Shown: positions 1 through 12,800 of the stretch, in pieces
Numbering within the stretch: the stretch's first letter is position 1
Layout: every line of letters starts with the position of its first letter
DNA from: Dissophora ornata
Taxonomy: Eukaryota > Mortierellomycota > Mortierellomycetes > Mortierellales > Mortierellaceae
Length of the DNA: 40,680 nt
Direction of reading: 5' to 3'
NCBI GenBank assembly: GCA_025201705.1
Contig: MU616806.1
Span: 1-40,680 of the forward strand
Position numbers and translations under genes: made by a program
Notes under the pieces: model-generated
Told to the model about the DNA's origin: nothing
Seen by the model: the letters and a program-made list of their open reading frames with translations, nothing else
Database searches by the model: none

Positions 1-34
1 CGACACCTGCAACACCACCACCACCACCACTACC

Positions 35-46
35 ATGTCCTGTTGA
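35..46 (+). promoter_or_regulatory. Possible short uORF ahead of the carrier gene
   Basis: An ATG followed after two codons by TGA (Met-Ser-Cys-stop) lies about 70 nt before the carrier start codon. If transcription starts upstream of it, it would be a minimal upstream ORF. The transcription start is not known, and a chance ATG is quite possible. Confidence 0.25.
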
Positions 47-115
47 TCTCTCCGCTCAATTCTCCATTGCAGCAGTAATCAAAGCACCACCAAAAAAAGA
101 AAAGAAAAAAAAAAC

Positions 116-1362
116 ATGTCCTCCGCCACAACAGCGGCCCAAACAAAGCAAAAGCCCACGCCGCTGCCATTCGCCTACCAATTCCTCGCCGGCGCAATTG
201 CAGGCGTGTCAGAGGTCGCTGGCATGTACCCGCTCGACCTTGTCAAGACCCGACTACAACTACAAACAACATCCATTCGCCCCCGTGGCACATCCTCTTT
301 TACGCATGCAGGAAAATCAATTGTCGAGGCAGCACCCTACACCTCCATTCTCGACTGTCTACGCAAAGTTGTCCAGCAAGAGGGACTTCTTAATCTCTAT
401 CGAGGTGCCTTGCCACCCCTCCTCGCCGAGGCTCCAAGGAGAGCCATCAAGTTTGGCGCCAATGAGCAGTGGGGGTTAGCACTCAAAAAGTTGTTTTCGT
501 TAGACCAATTCACAGCAACGCAGGCGGGGTTTGTAGGATCTCTGGCGGGGGCCACAGAGGCCTTTCTGGTCACTCCCTTTGACCTGCTCAAGGTCCGTCT
601 GCAGGACCGCCATAGTCTCGGGATGTATAAGGGAACACTTGACTGTGCCCGCAAGATTGGTGCGCAGGAGGGTTTACTGACGTTCTACCATGGATTCGAA
701 TCGACCGTGTGGAGGCATGCGAGTTGGTCCGGTGTTTACTTTATGACGATTCATCTTTTCCGGATCGCACTTCCGCAGCGGTCAAGCACATCCAAGAATG
801 AGAGAATGCTCCGGAATTTTGTTGCGGGAACGATAGGTGGTATATTGGGAACGCTAGTGAACACACCGTTTGACGTGGTCAAGAGTCGTATCCAAAACCA
901 AAGGAAGGACAATGTTAGATATGGCTTTGCATTACCAAGCGTTGCAAGGATCTATCGCGAGGAAGGGTAAGATGAATGGTCTGACGCGGGCAAGATCTAC
1001 GAATACGTGGTACGCTTCGATACGGAGATTAATGTCGGCATCCCCCTTTTTTTTCCCCGTCTTCTTCTTCGCCTCCTTTTACGCACACTACAGATTCCGG
1101 GCATTGTATAAAGGGTAAGTTGAGATGTCTGTCCATTCTTGGTCCGGCTTAGTGTATCGTATAGATATCGCGCCAAAGAACTGACCGCCTCATCTTGCAT
1201 GTCATCCTCCCACATCGACATTCTAGATTGGCACCCAAACTTGTCCGTCTTGGACCTGGAGGTGGGTTACTGCTCGTTGTTTTCGACCGCGTGTCCGAAC
1301 TGATACGAGGACAGGTGGCTGGGGATTCCAGCTCTGCACCGACTCCTATTGAGTCAAGCTAG
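116..1362 (+). CDS. Mitochondrial 2-oxodicarboxylate carrier (Odc1/Odc2 type)
   Basis: Inner-membrane SLC25 carrier. The yeast Odc family exchanges 2-oxoadipate and 2-oxoglutarate across the inner mitochondrial membrane and links lysine metabolism to the TCA cycle. Exons 116-966, 1094-1114 and 1227-1362 join in phase. The tiny middle exon supplies FRALYK and the last exon starts LAPKLVRLGPGG, the usual Odc C-terminal block. The three carrier signatures are present: PLDLVKTRLQ (near residue 40), PFDLLKVRLQ (near 160) and PFDVVKSRIQ (near 250). The product is about 335 aa, a little longer than the usual ~300-310 because of an insertion after the first signature and a polar tail (SSSAPTPIESS). 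Without splicing the frame stops at 968-970, so the introns are required. An AATAAA lies at about 1418-1423. The gene converges on the MFS gene, with about 240 nt between the stop codons. Confidence 0.92.
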
Positions 1363-1602
1363 TGTTCATGGTTGCGTAAATGAGCTGAGCTCTACGTTCC
1401 TTCTCCTCCTCCTGTACAATAAAACATACTTGCATCGATAGCATCCGCACGCAATATACAGGCCGTTGTATGATAAAAATGTGAAATGTGAAGAGTATGT
1501 TTAATGTGGAATATTAAAAAGATCTTGGGTATGCTCGATGCTTAAATATTGAGGGTGGTTCCCCCATCAGGTCAGGGCTAGAATTATACATGAAGGAAAA
1601 TT

Positions 1603-3702
1603 TTACTCTGCGACCGCGGGAGCAGGAGCAGGAGCAGGAGTCGGCGCATCGGCGCTATCTTGTTTCTCGTTATGATGCTTAGGACCCATCTTGACCTTCT
1701 TAATAAAGAGTGAGGCAAAGAAACCTACGCCCGATATCACTGTCAAGAGGATGAAAAAGTGCTGAAGACCCACGACGAAGGCTCGGAGAACATGCACCTT
1801 AACATCCGGTGGGAGCATAGCAATGCCCGGAATGTTTTGACCATACTGGCTTGCACCAGCACTGCTCAAGCTGATCTGCACGCACGTGCCGCCGATAGCA
1901 ATACCAAACACACCGCCAAACGTTCTCAAAAACGTCCAAAGGGATGTGCTCAACGCAAGATCGGCCTTGTTGATGAGCTGAGCGTGGACGCCGAGTAGGA
2001 GTGTGTTCACGGTCAAACCCATACTAATTCCTTGCAACAATAGAACACCCACCACCTTTCCACGAGAGGTGTATTCGTCAAAGGTGGTCAGCAGCCCTGC
2101 AGACACCGTTCCGACAACCCAGCCGACCACAATAAACTCCTTGTAGGTGCCCCATCGACTCATCAACAGACCAGAAGCAACCGCTGCAAACGATCCGATG
2201 ATGACATAGGGCAGCAGATAAACTCCGGATTGGATAGCGGATGCGCCGTTCACGGCTTGGAAATAGAGGGGCAAGAAGAACAGGAGGCCAATGAAGATGA
2301 ATCCTTGGATAAAGACTTGCATGTAGGTGACTGTAAGCGAGAATGTGCCAAAGAGGCGTAGAGGGATGATAGGCTTCACTGCAAACTTGGCCTCGTTGAA
2401 GAGGAAGATGACCCCGATGGCGAAACCGACGATCAACAGGCTCAGGATGATAGCAGAGTCCCAAGCATACTCTGCGGTCGCACCCCAATTGAGCGCCAGG
2501 AGGATCATGACGATCGATACCACCATGAGAACGATGCCGACATAGTCCAGGGACTTGAGGTTGGTTGCGAGCGAGACGTTCTTGCGGCGCTTCATGTGCA
2601 GGAAGCAGATGAGTAGGGTCATAGCGAGGATGCCAACGGGCAGGTTGATGAAGAAGGCCCAACGCCAGGTGAGATTGTCGGCAAAGGCGCCTCCCAGCAG
2701 TGGGCCGAGCACGGCAGCGACAGCAAAGATGAGAGCGATCATGGCTTGGTAGGTGCCTCGCTCGCGCAGCGGCACGATGTCTGCAACCAAGATCATGCTA
2801 AGGGCAATGATGCCACTTCCCCCCAGCCCTTGGATAGCTCGTGAGACCTGAAGATTAAAGATTAAAGAGGAAGAGGTGGGTTAGCAAGCCGTTGCGTGTC
2901 TGTGGTTGTGTCTGTGGTGTTTGTGTTTCTTTGCAATTTCGCGGGTCGCGGGTAAACAAAATCGCTGGAGCGGATGTGGAGGGGGGTAGCACGGGGGCAT
3001 TTTCTTTCCTGATTCGCCAGAACGACGCACAACCGCATAAGAAACGAGACTACTTACAATAAGCATGATCATCGACTGTGATGCTCCGCAGAGCGTAGAT
3101 CCGAGCAGGAAGACACTGCACGCAAACAGTCTGGAGGAAATACACATGCATACATGGAGGTCAACAGGTAGAGTGAGTCTCAGTTCATGCTGTCATTGTC
3201 CATGGTTCTGTTTAAAAAAAATTGCGCAGTGGGGAACGAGCAGCACGTACATTGTTCTCTTTCTGCCTGCCAGATCTGCAGCAACACCGTACAGGGGCTG
3301 CACAGCAGTGGTTGTGAGCAGGTACGCTGTGCCGACCCAGGAGATATCAGCAAAGTTGTCAAAGTCTTTGGCGATCGAAGGTAGCGTGGTCGTGACGATG
3401 GTCTGGTCGAGTGCAGCGAGGAAGAGCGCGGCAGTGATGCCGAAGAAGACCATGACGCGGCGGAAATGCGTCAATGGGACCTTGGGCCCAAAGTCTTGCG
3501 AGGGCAGTGGCTCGGCCACAGAGGCTCCGGTCGGGGTCGCGGGGATGGTGGTCATGGGTGTCGCGGTGGCATTGCCAGTCTCGAGGTCCTTTGCGGAGTA
3601 ATCATCCTTTTCAAGCTCGGAAGAGAGCGACTCCTCTGTAGTGTCGGCAGCGGGCTCTGGAGGGGTGTCGACAAAGGTCGAGTGCGAGCTGTTGGCGTTC
3701 AT
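1603..3702 (-). CDS. MFS drug transporter, DHA2 (14-TM) family
   Basis: Proton-coupled multidrug or toxin efflux permease of the plasma membrane; the substrate cannot be told from sequence. Minus-strand exons 3702-3251, 3130-3058 and 2847-1603 join in phase into about 589 aa. A polar, Ser/Thr-rich cytosolic N-terminus (about 90 residues) is followed by TM1 with LDQTIVTTTLPSIA, the DHA2 signature. The A motif is GVAADLAGRKRT and runs across the first splice junction. The second junction gives MIMLIVSRAIQGLGGSGII, which agrees with the family. The C motif GPLLGGAFADNLTWRW and FFINLPVG follow. The C-terminus ends in a Pro-Ala repeat (PTPAPAPAPAVAE). Fungal DHA2 members confer azole or mycotoxin resistance, or export secondary metabolites. 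No biosynthetic cluster is visible beside it. Confidence 0.9.
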
Positions 3703-5589
3703 GATGCAGCAACCTGCTGTCCTTTTGTGGTATTTTGTATATTACTGTTGTTGGATCAAGAGCAGAAAAGAAAGCGTGGAGAAGACTGTGGGTTTCAATA
3801 AAAAATAATTTCCATTGTGTGACCCTTTTATACTTACTTGCATGTTTATGCTTTTTTAAGCATTTTTCATTTTTTTTTTTTTGTGCACACGCGAATGGTC
3901 TACCGCAGAACTATACATAGACCATGTCCCTATTAAAGTTATTCCTTTCACAGAAACCCCTGGTCATACCCTGGCCGGTCGCGCTGCGACATGGATACAG
4001 GACGTGCGCGGGGCACAACACTGCTAGAGATCATAGTGTACCATACCCTCGTTTAAGCAGCCTCATATACACCTTGCGCAGTCTACCTACCCTATCCAGT
4101 TGTTCAACCTGCCTTGGAACATCCTTCGGTCATCCAACCCCACAGTGTGCCTACCCCTCTACACTTTCTTCAATAGAGTCCTCGTCCTATTCGCAGTGGC
4201 CCAGATCCATTTGTCATCAGGCGCGCTTCTGACTTCTGACACACCCCCTGCGGCGTCGCAGTGGCTTCGAGTCCAATGCGAAACGCGTAGGAAACTGCGC
4301 TGTTTGGAACGCCACAAATTTGGGATCTGATATCTTTTTTTTTTTGATCTGATATCAACTCTGTGCAGGAACCCAGAGTTTGTTTCTTGGCATGCAGGCA
4401 GCGACTAAACTTTCCTATGCTGAGCGTCGTTGTTTAAACGGTATAAAGCTGAGCGACTTGTGCCCCAAAAAAGCCCGAAAAGGGAATTTTTCACACCCCC
4501 TGCATACCACACGCGTTGTACACATGTATTCTTTTGCTCAATATTTTCCATGAAGGAGGCATGTGGGTCGGGATGTCTGATAGTCGGTCAGTAGAACGCG
4601 TTGCATACTGCGGACTGGAAGAGGATCAATAACTTGGATCGCGTTTACAACTACTAACACGCCCTGCGTCTCACAGCACATCATACGTCTGTACTTGATG
4701 GAATCATTAATACTTACCGTCTCTGACCATGGTATCATTTTCACGCCGCCTCTGACCTTACGTTGAGCAAAGAGATGCGGCGGAGTCATTCGGACTTCAA
4801 AGACAATGCTGCAAGAACAGGAGCAACTCCGAAAAAAAAATTCCTCAACACACCTCATTCCATTAGAATAGATGTATCCATTTCGTTCGTACGCTGCTCG
4901 CGACACATTTCAGCCTATCAATGACTACATGACAATCCAGATCCGTATTCTTCCAGCTACGAACCTGCTCGTCATAGCGCGCCGCATACACCACGAATAC
5001 CATCATTGCTTCTACGTAGGGATGCTGCGCAACACAGTGTAACTGTCGCGTACTACGACTTGCATTGCCCGCCGCCACAGTAAAAAATTGCCTTTTTTTG
5101 CCTTTTGCCAAGACACTCCACCTAGCAACCTAAATATACACCCACACTTTCCTTGACACTTTGTCACACCTTGCCCTCAACTTTTTATACTCCGTACACA
5201 CCTTGTCCTGTTCAGAAACGGTATTCTGCCTGACTAAGTCCGGGTTCACGACAACAGCCTATAGTAACATTTTTTTTTTAATGACAACATGCCTTTCTGT
5301 AATGGACCCACGCCAACTATTGCCATTTCTGGTCAGGGTACAAAGTTGATTGTCTTTTTCATTTCGCGCTTTTGATCTATGCTCGACTTTTAGACCTGCC
5401 AAGGAAAGAATTTTCATTGTAGGGGTTTGTTTCGACTAACAAGGGTCGTGGGATATATTGGCTATGACCTATGAACAAAATGCTCCAGACACTATTGTAA
5501 ATAAATAGCAAAGCACTCGCGGCTCGAGCCACCGTATCTGCGGATCCACAGACATCTAACAGACGCCTTGGACCTGCGCTCGAAGGTAG
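3703..5589 (+). other. Gene-poor intergenic DNA
   Basis: I see no convincing gene here. The longest open frames (about 80-120 codons) have no recognisable domain and no supported exon partners. T-tracts recur at about 3869-3882, 4336-4345, 5093-5099 and 5270-5279. The stretch at about 5270-5330, with a T-tract, an ACAACATG-like block and a 'ggacccacgc.aactattgcca' block, resembles pieces of the dispersed repeat described at 5590-6045 and may be a decayed fragment. The 3703-3900 part must include the MFS gene promoter. Confidence 0.5.
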
Positions 5590-6045
5590 CCTTTTCGCTT
5601 TTTTTGTTTTTTTTTTCCAATAATAACATGTCCTTCTGGTTTAATGACGTGACGAAAACAAAGTTCCTTTCGCAATGAAGGTATCCACCAACGCTATATA
5701 ACCAATCGCGTTCCTATGGGCTAACCCAGTGGGCCCACGCAACTATTGCTGACTCTCGTCACGGCGCTAAAGACTTGAAGACATTCTCTACCAGAAATCA
5801 GTCCTCCCCATCCTCTCCATGGTGCCCGGGTGCTACTTTCCCAGCAGTCTCTGTATTAACGTACGATCCGGGTTGTGTGGGTCAAGTGTGGGTCCTGGAC
5901 AGATCCCGTTTTCGTGGTCCTCCAGACGCCCATCACAGGGACACAGGGATAGTGGTCGTTCTTATAAATGTGTCCATAGCCCTCGCTCAGTTCGCCTCGA
6001 GGCCTGGTTACTTTGCCTTTGTGTGTCTTGCTGTGATGCCAGATG
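5590..6045 (-). repeat. Dispersed repeat, copy A (retroposon-like)
   Basis: This stretch matches 14340-14720 in the same orientation. Both copies begin (plus strand) with T-tracts, then carry 'cgcaatgaaggtatccacc' (5671 here, 14407 there). They share a 48-nt identical block starting at 5861 (14545 there), followed by about 130 nt of diverged but alignable sequence ending in 'ctgtgatgcc'. Read on the minus strand the unit would end in a poly-A-like tract, as in a retroposed element, so I list it as minus. Boundaries are approximate. I recognise no transposon protein in it. Confidence 0.7.
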
Positions 6046-6850
6046 GGCGGAATTCGTCCCTGATTATCACGGTGCGACATCGGCCATGCTCCTTGTACAG
6101 CTTTGTGCCGCCTCGTCTGGCGTGCCCTGATATAGTTGAGCGTACACCTTTGCCAGCTTCGCTTGTAAACATGATTGGAATAAGGCTGGGCTGCTGCTCT
6201 GGACACACCGGATTGTATTGGAGTATTCTTTCCATTGAAATGGCCATCTGTGGATGATACCTTTGGTTCAGTAGGCGAAGTTGGAATGTGGCTACTGGCA
6301 CATGCTGATCCATGACTGACTGTCCACATTCGTATCCATCACCAATGAACTAGCCTTCGTCCCTATAATGTCGCAATCTGACCTCATGGCCTCTGGTCCC
6401 GGCAACCGGTCGTCGCCAACTGATATTGAGCAAGGTTCGGAGGGTTTTTCGATGGAACACCTGTTAGCTAGTCCACATCCACCTAGACCTCGCCAAACCC
6501 CCACACTTACGTTTATTGTGACTTCGGATGGAATATTGTATGGCGGAACAGACGAACCTGGAAATAAGGTTGTTTGTGAAGAACTCTAGTGCAGGTGTGG
6601 TAGATCCATTCTTTCTATGTATTGTTAGCACTAATCATCAAGTGAAAGTGAAGAAAGTCCGATGACACATGGAATGGTGGCCGGTTCAGATGGTAGACGT
6701 GAGGCGTCTTCTGTCGTCTTCTCAATACATGAATATTCGTAGAATATAGATAGATAGGACAAGTGAAGAATGTGGCAATTTATTACCGACTGAAAATAAA
6801 ACCCCCCAATAGTCGGGCCCTTGCGAGGATACTGGTTTGTCCAGTGCGCC
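6046..6850 (+). other. Gene-poor flank downstream of the NLR-like gene
   Basis: I see no supported gene. A 73-codon plus frame (6368-6589) and antisense frames have no recognisable motif. The right end, next to the NACHT-HEAT stop codon at 6851, should include that gene's 3' untranslated region. Confidence 0.4.
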
Positions 6851-9800
6851 TTATGAATGAATCCCAGCTTCATCTTGAACAGCTTTAAATGTTGATGTAA
6901 TGATTTTCGCCCTGTTAGGTTCAATGGGTCCTGAGCGCACTAGGCCTTTCTCCGTGTAGAAGTAAAGTTCGTTGTCTTGTATATGTAAAGCCATGACACG
7001 CCTGCAACTGTAAGAAAATAGATGGTTCTTATAGACACAAACTATCTCATCTTCAGCAAGGCGCGGAAGTGCGATGCATAGTGAATAGTATTGGTTTTCA
7101 AGAGCCTCTGAAACTGACCCCCTGACATATGAGTTTTGATCCTTGAGTGCACTAATGAGGGACTGGATGGCTGATTCAGGCAAAGTAGGCTGGTTGCCTA
7201 ATACTTCTGCTGCTGACCCCCTGACATTTGCGTGTTCATCCTTGAGTGCACCAATGAGAGACTGGATGGCCGATTTAGGCAACGTAGACTGATTGTATAA
7301 TGCTGATTCTGCTAAATGACTGACATCCCAATATTCATCCTTGAGTGCACCGATGAGGAACTGGATGGCCGATTCAGGCAACGTAGACTGGTTGCATAAT
7401 GCCGATGCTGCTGACTTCCTGACACTTACGTTTTCATCATTGAGTGCACTAACGAGCGGCTGGATGGCTGATTCACGCAACGTAGACTGCCTGTCTAATA
7501 CTGATGCCGCTGTATGCCTGACATTTGCATCTTCATCCTTGAGTGCAGCAATGAGTGACTGTATGGCCGATTCAGACAACGCAGACTGGTTGTATAATGC
7601 TGACTCTACTAAATGACTGATATCCCAATCTTCATCCTTGAGTGCACCAATGAGGAACTGGATGACCGATTCAGGCAACGTAGACAGCTTTCCTAACGCT
7701 GATGCTGCTGAAGACCTGACACACCTATTTTCGTCCTTGAATGCACCAATGAGCGGCTGGATGACCGATTCAGGCAACGTAGACTGGTTGTTTAATGCTG
7801 ATGCTGCTGATTCCCTAACATCTGCGCGTTCGTCCTTAAGTGCACCGATGAGGGACTGGATGGCCGATTCGGGTAACGTGGACTGCTTGTCTAACGCTGA
7901 TCCTGCTGACTTCCTGACATACCAATCTTCATCTTTGAGTGCACCAACGAGGAACAAGATAGCCGATTCAGGCAACGTAGACTGCTTGCCTAATGCTGAT
8001 GCTGCTGAAGACCTGACAAACCGGTGTTCATCCTTGAGCGCACCAATGAGGGACTGGATGGTCGATTCAGACAACGTAGACTGATTGCCTATTGCTGGTA
8101 CTGCTGACCTTCTGACATCTGCGCGTCCATCCTTGAGTGCACCAATGAGGGACTGGATGGCCGATTCAGGTAACGTAGACTGGTTGTATAATGCCGATGC
8201 TGCTGACTTGATGACATCTACATCTTCATCCTTGAGTGCACTAACGAGGGACTGGATGGCCCATTCCGGTAACTTAGATTGGTTGACTAATGCTGATGCT
8301 GCCGGCCTCCTGACATCTGCGTCTTCATCCTTGAGTGCACTAATGAGGGACTGGATTGCCGATTCAGGCAACGTAGACTGATTGCCTAATATTGATGCTG
8401 CTGACTCCCTGACATCTGCGCGTTCATCCTTGAGTGCACCTATGAGGGACTGAATGGCCGATTCAGGCAACGTAGACCAGTTGCATAATGCCGATGCTGC
8501 TGACTTCCTGACATCTGTGTCCTCATCCTGGAGTGCACCGACGAGGGGCTGGATGGCCGATTCAGGCAATGTAGACCGCTGGCTTAATGCTGATGCTGCT
8601 GACTCCCTGACGTCTGCGTGTCCGTCCTTGAGTGCACCAATGAGGGACTGGATGGCCGATCCAGGCAACGTAGACCGCTGGCCTAACACTGATGCTGCCG
8701 ACTCCCTGACATCTGCGCGTCCGTTCTTGAGTTCACAAATGAGGGATTGGATGGCCGATTCAGGCAATGTAGACCGCTGGCCTAATGCTGATGCCACTGA
8801 TCTTCTGGCATCTGCGTCTTCATGCTTGAGTGCACCAATGAGGGACTGGATGGCTGATTCAGGCAACGTAGACTGGTTGCCTATTACCGCTGCTGCTGAA
8901 TTCCTGATATCTGCGTCCCCATCCTCAAGTGCACCAATGAGGGACTGGATGGCTGATTCAGGCAATGTAGACCGCTGGCCTAATGCTGATGCTGCTGACT
9001 CCCTGACATCTGCGCGTCCGTCCTTGAGTGCATCAATGAGGGACTGGATGGCCGATTCAGGCAATGTAGACCGCTGGCCTAACGCTGATGCTGCTGACTC
9101 TCTAACATCCCAATCTTCATCCTGGAGTGCACCAACGAGCGGTTGGATGGCGGATTCAGGCAATGTAGACAGGTTGCCTATTGCTTCTGCTGCTAAACTC
9201 CTGACATATTCGTCTTCATCCTTGAGTGCAGCAATGAGGGACTGGATAGCCAATTCAGGTAACGTATACTGCTTGCCTAATGTTGATACTGCTGAAGACC
9301 TGACATATGCGTCTTCATGCTTGAGTGCACCAATAAGGGACTGGATGGCGGATTCAGGCAACATAAAATGGTTGCCTAATGCTGATACTACATAATGCCT
9401 AACATCTACGTCTTCATCCTTGAGTGCACCAATGAGGGACTGGATGGCCGATTCAGGCAACGTAGACTGGTTGTATAATGCCGATGCTGCTGACTTCCTG
9501 ACATCTGCGTCCTCATCCTTGAGTGCACCAACGAAGAACTGGACGGCCGATTCAGGCAACGTAGACTGTTTGCTTAATGCGGATGCTGCTGACTTCCTGA
9601 CATCTGTGTCCTCATCCTTGAGTGCACCGATGAGGGACTGGATGGCAGATTCTGATAATGTAGAGCGGGCTCCCAAAGTTTGTATAAGAATTATTTTCCT
9701 GGAACACACCGAACCCAAGTTCTCAACTAGAAGGGCCTCTGGAAATGAGTCCTGACAACCTAATATGCTCCTGTCGCCTTCAAAGTGGAAGGTTTGAATC

Positions 9801-12800
9801 TCAAAGTATAGCCATTCCATCAACTCCGCGTCTAGTCTGGCCACGACCGTGGCATCCAATTGAGCTCGCGCCTCATTCAGGCAAGATGCCAGTATTTGCT
9901 GATGGCGCCCTCCAATCAAATCGCGTGGTGATCCTTGTAGAAGATCGAAAAGCTCTTCTAATGCCTCTCCATCTAGCAGTCCTGCTACCATCCACCACAC
10001 AATCTCATATTGAGGGTTGTATTTATGCTCTTGCACAAATGCTTTCGCTTGCTCCACCGTCATCATCCNNNNNNNNNNNNNNNNNNNNNNNNNNNNNNNN
10101 NNNNNNNNNNNNNNNNNNNNNNNNNNNNNNNNNNNNNNNNNNNNNNNNNNNNNNNNNNNNNNNNNNNNNNNNNNNNNNNNNNNNNNNNNNNNNNNNNNNN
10201 NNNNNNNNNNNNNNNNNNNNNNNNNNNNNNNNNNNNNNNNNNNNNNNNNNNNNNNNNNNNNNNNNNNNNNNNNNNNNNNNNNNNNNNNNNNNNNNNNNNN
10301 NNNNNNNNNNNNNNNNNNNNNNNNNNNNNNNNNNNNNNNNNNNNNNNNNNNNNNNNNNNNNNNNNNNNNNNNNNNNNNNNNNNATTATCTTATCGATATA
10401 CTTTGGTGCCAATTTGTTGATCTCTCGCTCACTCAGAACCTTTCCTCCAGCTACCTTCTTGAGTCGAAGTGCATCTTTACACCACAGTTTCCGCACCATT
10501 AGTTGATACAGTCCCGTCATGGTTATCGTGGGACCGCCCATTGGAAGTGAGTCCCAACTAAAGCAGATCACGTCGAGTTGCACAGGAATATTGACTAGCC
10601 CTTGAATCAATGGTGTCCGTTGAATAAAATTTTGAACTGTCCTCACTGCTTCAGGCTTGAGCACCTTGTTCAGGAAGTCTTTGACATTCTGCTGACTGAA
10701 TCCAACGGTCTCAAGCTCCAGATCTATTGATGGTAAAAGTGACCTGTCCAAGCCTGAGGGCCTTGAAGTGATGACGACATGTTGTTGCGTGAGCAGGGTC
10801 CTTAGGAATAATCTCAAGTCTTGGCCTTCATTACCCTCTGTATCTGTTACAATCTCATCCAGACCGTCCAAGATGAAAAGAACCCTGCCTATTTGAGCAC
10901 AAGTTGCAAGTGCGTGGGCCAATGCGGCGCCTTCTTGCTCAAGACCCTGAGTAAAAAACTTCTCGCGTAATAGGCCTTCCAGAGTGCAGGTCCTGAATGC
11001 TTTGAGCCGACGCAATGGAAGCCATAGTACGGCATCGAAACGACCTCTCCACAGTCCGGTCTGGTGTGCAAGGACAAGCTTTTTGCACAGTGTTGTCTTG
11101 CCGATCCCTGCACGCCCTTGTATCAAAATTGTTTTAGGAACGTTTTCATTTCCATCGCGTAGCTTGCGCTTGTCGAAAAGTTGTTCCAAGGGAATCGGCG
11201 AATGCACATTGGCTCTTCCTACGGCTTCGAAACTCGGGATTCGATGAAAGACGGCTGCCTGCTCCTTGAGTTCTCGCTTTTCCTTTTTTCGTTGTGCTGG
11301 GGCCTCGACGATTGCTAGATTGACGAAGCATGTCTCCAGATCCAGTTTATCCCCTGAGACTCGAAGGATGAAGAGGTATTGTGCATAGTAGGTCTGGAGT
11401 GCAGATTGAATGTCTTCCAGACTAGACTGCGAAGGAAGAATTGCGCGAATATCCGCTCCTATCTGATCAACCGCGCCTTTCAACTCTGAGCTATTAGTTC
11501 GAATCTCATGTTTGATAACCATAAATTGGGCTGGTAGATTATCCACATTCGCATTCCGCTGATCTCTATCCTGAACTGCCTTGAGCAGAATCCCTTTTGG
11601 AGTAGCATGCCAAGCCGGATCCCATACTGGTCGCAGATTGTCCTCGCTCGAAATAGAAGATTTGGGGGGGAGTGGGATTGCCATGTCGTCCTTCGTGCCA
11701 TTCGTAGATCCTTCCGATATCCCGAGACGTAGAAGAGCATTCTGCGCCATCTCTGGCACCAATGGAATGAGCTTCTTTCTCAAGGCAACAAGAAACTCAA
11801 TAGCACCATTACTGATCGCAGTGTCCTTTTGAACTACTACAATCTCTTCGAGCCGCAAGACTAAGCCTAGCTGAAAGCAGACATCTGATTGGAACTTGCT
11901 GTGGAGCACAAAATCCTCAAATTGTTCCCAACTGTGTTGTCCCACCAGATAATCGACATAGATCAATCCCTGGTACCAGCAATCCTGAATCGAAACGTCG
12001 AATATTTTTTTGATATTTTGGTATGCCGGCTCGGCTTTGGACACATCAAACCTGGTTGCTATACTCGATATATTTCCTGCTAGTACAAATGCCAATTTTC
12101 CACGGCGGTGTATGCTCATTTTGAGTGACTCGTTGCCAACGATGGCAAGAGCCTGTTTAGCATACAATGCTTGGAAGCATACCATCACATTTGAGTGTGA
12201 GGTTAGACTGCTTAGTCGAGCCTTGAGAATGTCATAGACAGATTCGCGGTCAAGTCCAAACACTTTTCTACGCACCATGGCGTCCAGGAGTGAGTTGAGA
12301 GCGATGAGCAAAGGTAGCAATTCACCAATATTTCCGACAGTATGATTGTCGCTCAGACGAGCTTGGAGAGGTTTGAGAATATCCGCAAAGGTCCCGTGCA
12401 ATGAACTCAAGTCAACCTCATCGGGAAACGAGCTCAGGATGACGGCCAAGCCTTGAAGAGCGATACTAGTGAGCAGAGGCATATCTCTCAATACGTGGAG
12501 GATCTCTGTGGTGATGTTCAGGAATATGTCTCGGTCTGGGATGTTAGCTAGGACCACCAGCTCCTGCACAGTGTCGAAGGTGATGGGATTTTTGCCGAAT
12601 TCTTTAATGATGGCGTAGACCTTGTTATCGTCGACGTACGCGGCCGTCATAGAGCGAACATGCGGTGCTATGCCAACACCACTGACAACAGCTTCCGATA
12701 CAGAGGCCGAAGGAGTACCCACTGTCGGTTGAGCGGTTAAGGTGGATGTGAACATGGAAGTCGATGCAGACACGGACGCGGATTGGGAATCGGTGTTGAT

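Noticed and set aside
2078..2662. 194-codon minus frame inside the MFS gene
   Set aside because: Same strand, other frame of a long hydrophobic coding exon; the MFS frame is clearly the real one.
3065..3601. 178-codon plus frame across the MFS 5' exons
   Set aside because: Antisense to well-supported MFS exons.
5775..6257. 160-codon plus frame and its antisense 157-codon frame
   Set aside because: They overlap the dispersed repeat copy A. Copy B does not keep the same frame open, so there is no sign of coding selection.
7091..9664. Regularly spaced repeats reminiscent of a CRISPR array
   Set aside because: Units are contiguous 99-bp coding repeats without unique spacers, inside a eukaryotic gene.
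7341..9755. Series of long plus-strand frames opposite the HEAT array
   Set aside because: They repeat MRDWMADSGNVD-like units because they mirror the 99-bp coding repeats on the other strand. No start, domain or splice logic supports them.
6851..10066. HEAT repeat frame as a separate gene starting at 10066
   Set aside because: The ATG is internal. The NACHT part stops at the assembly gap and the architecture is continuous. The apparent start is an effect of the N run.
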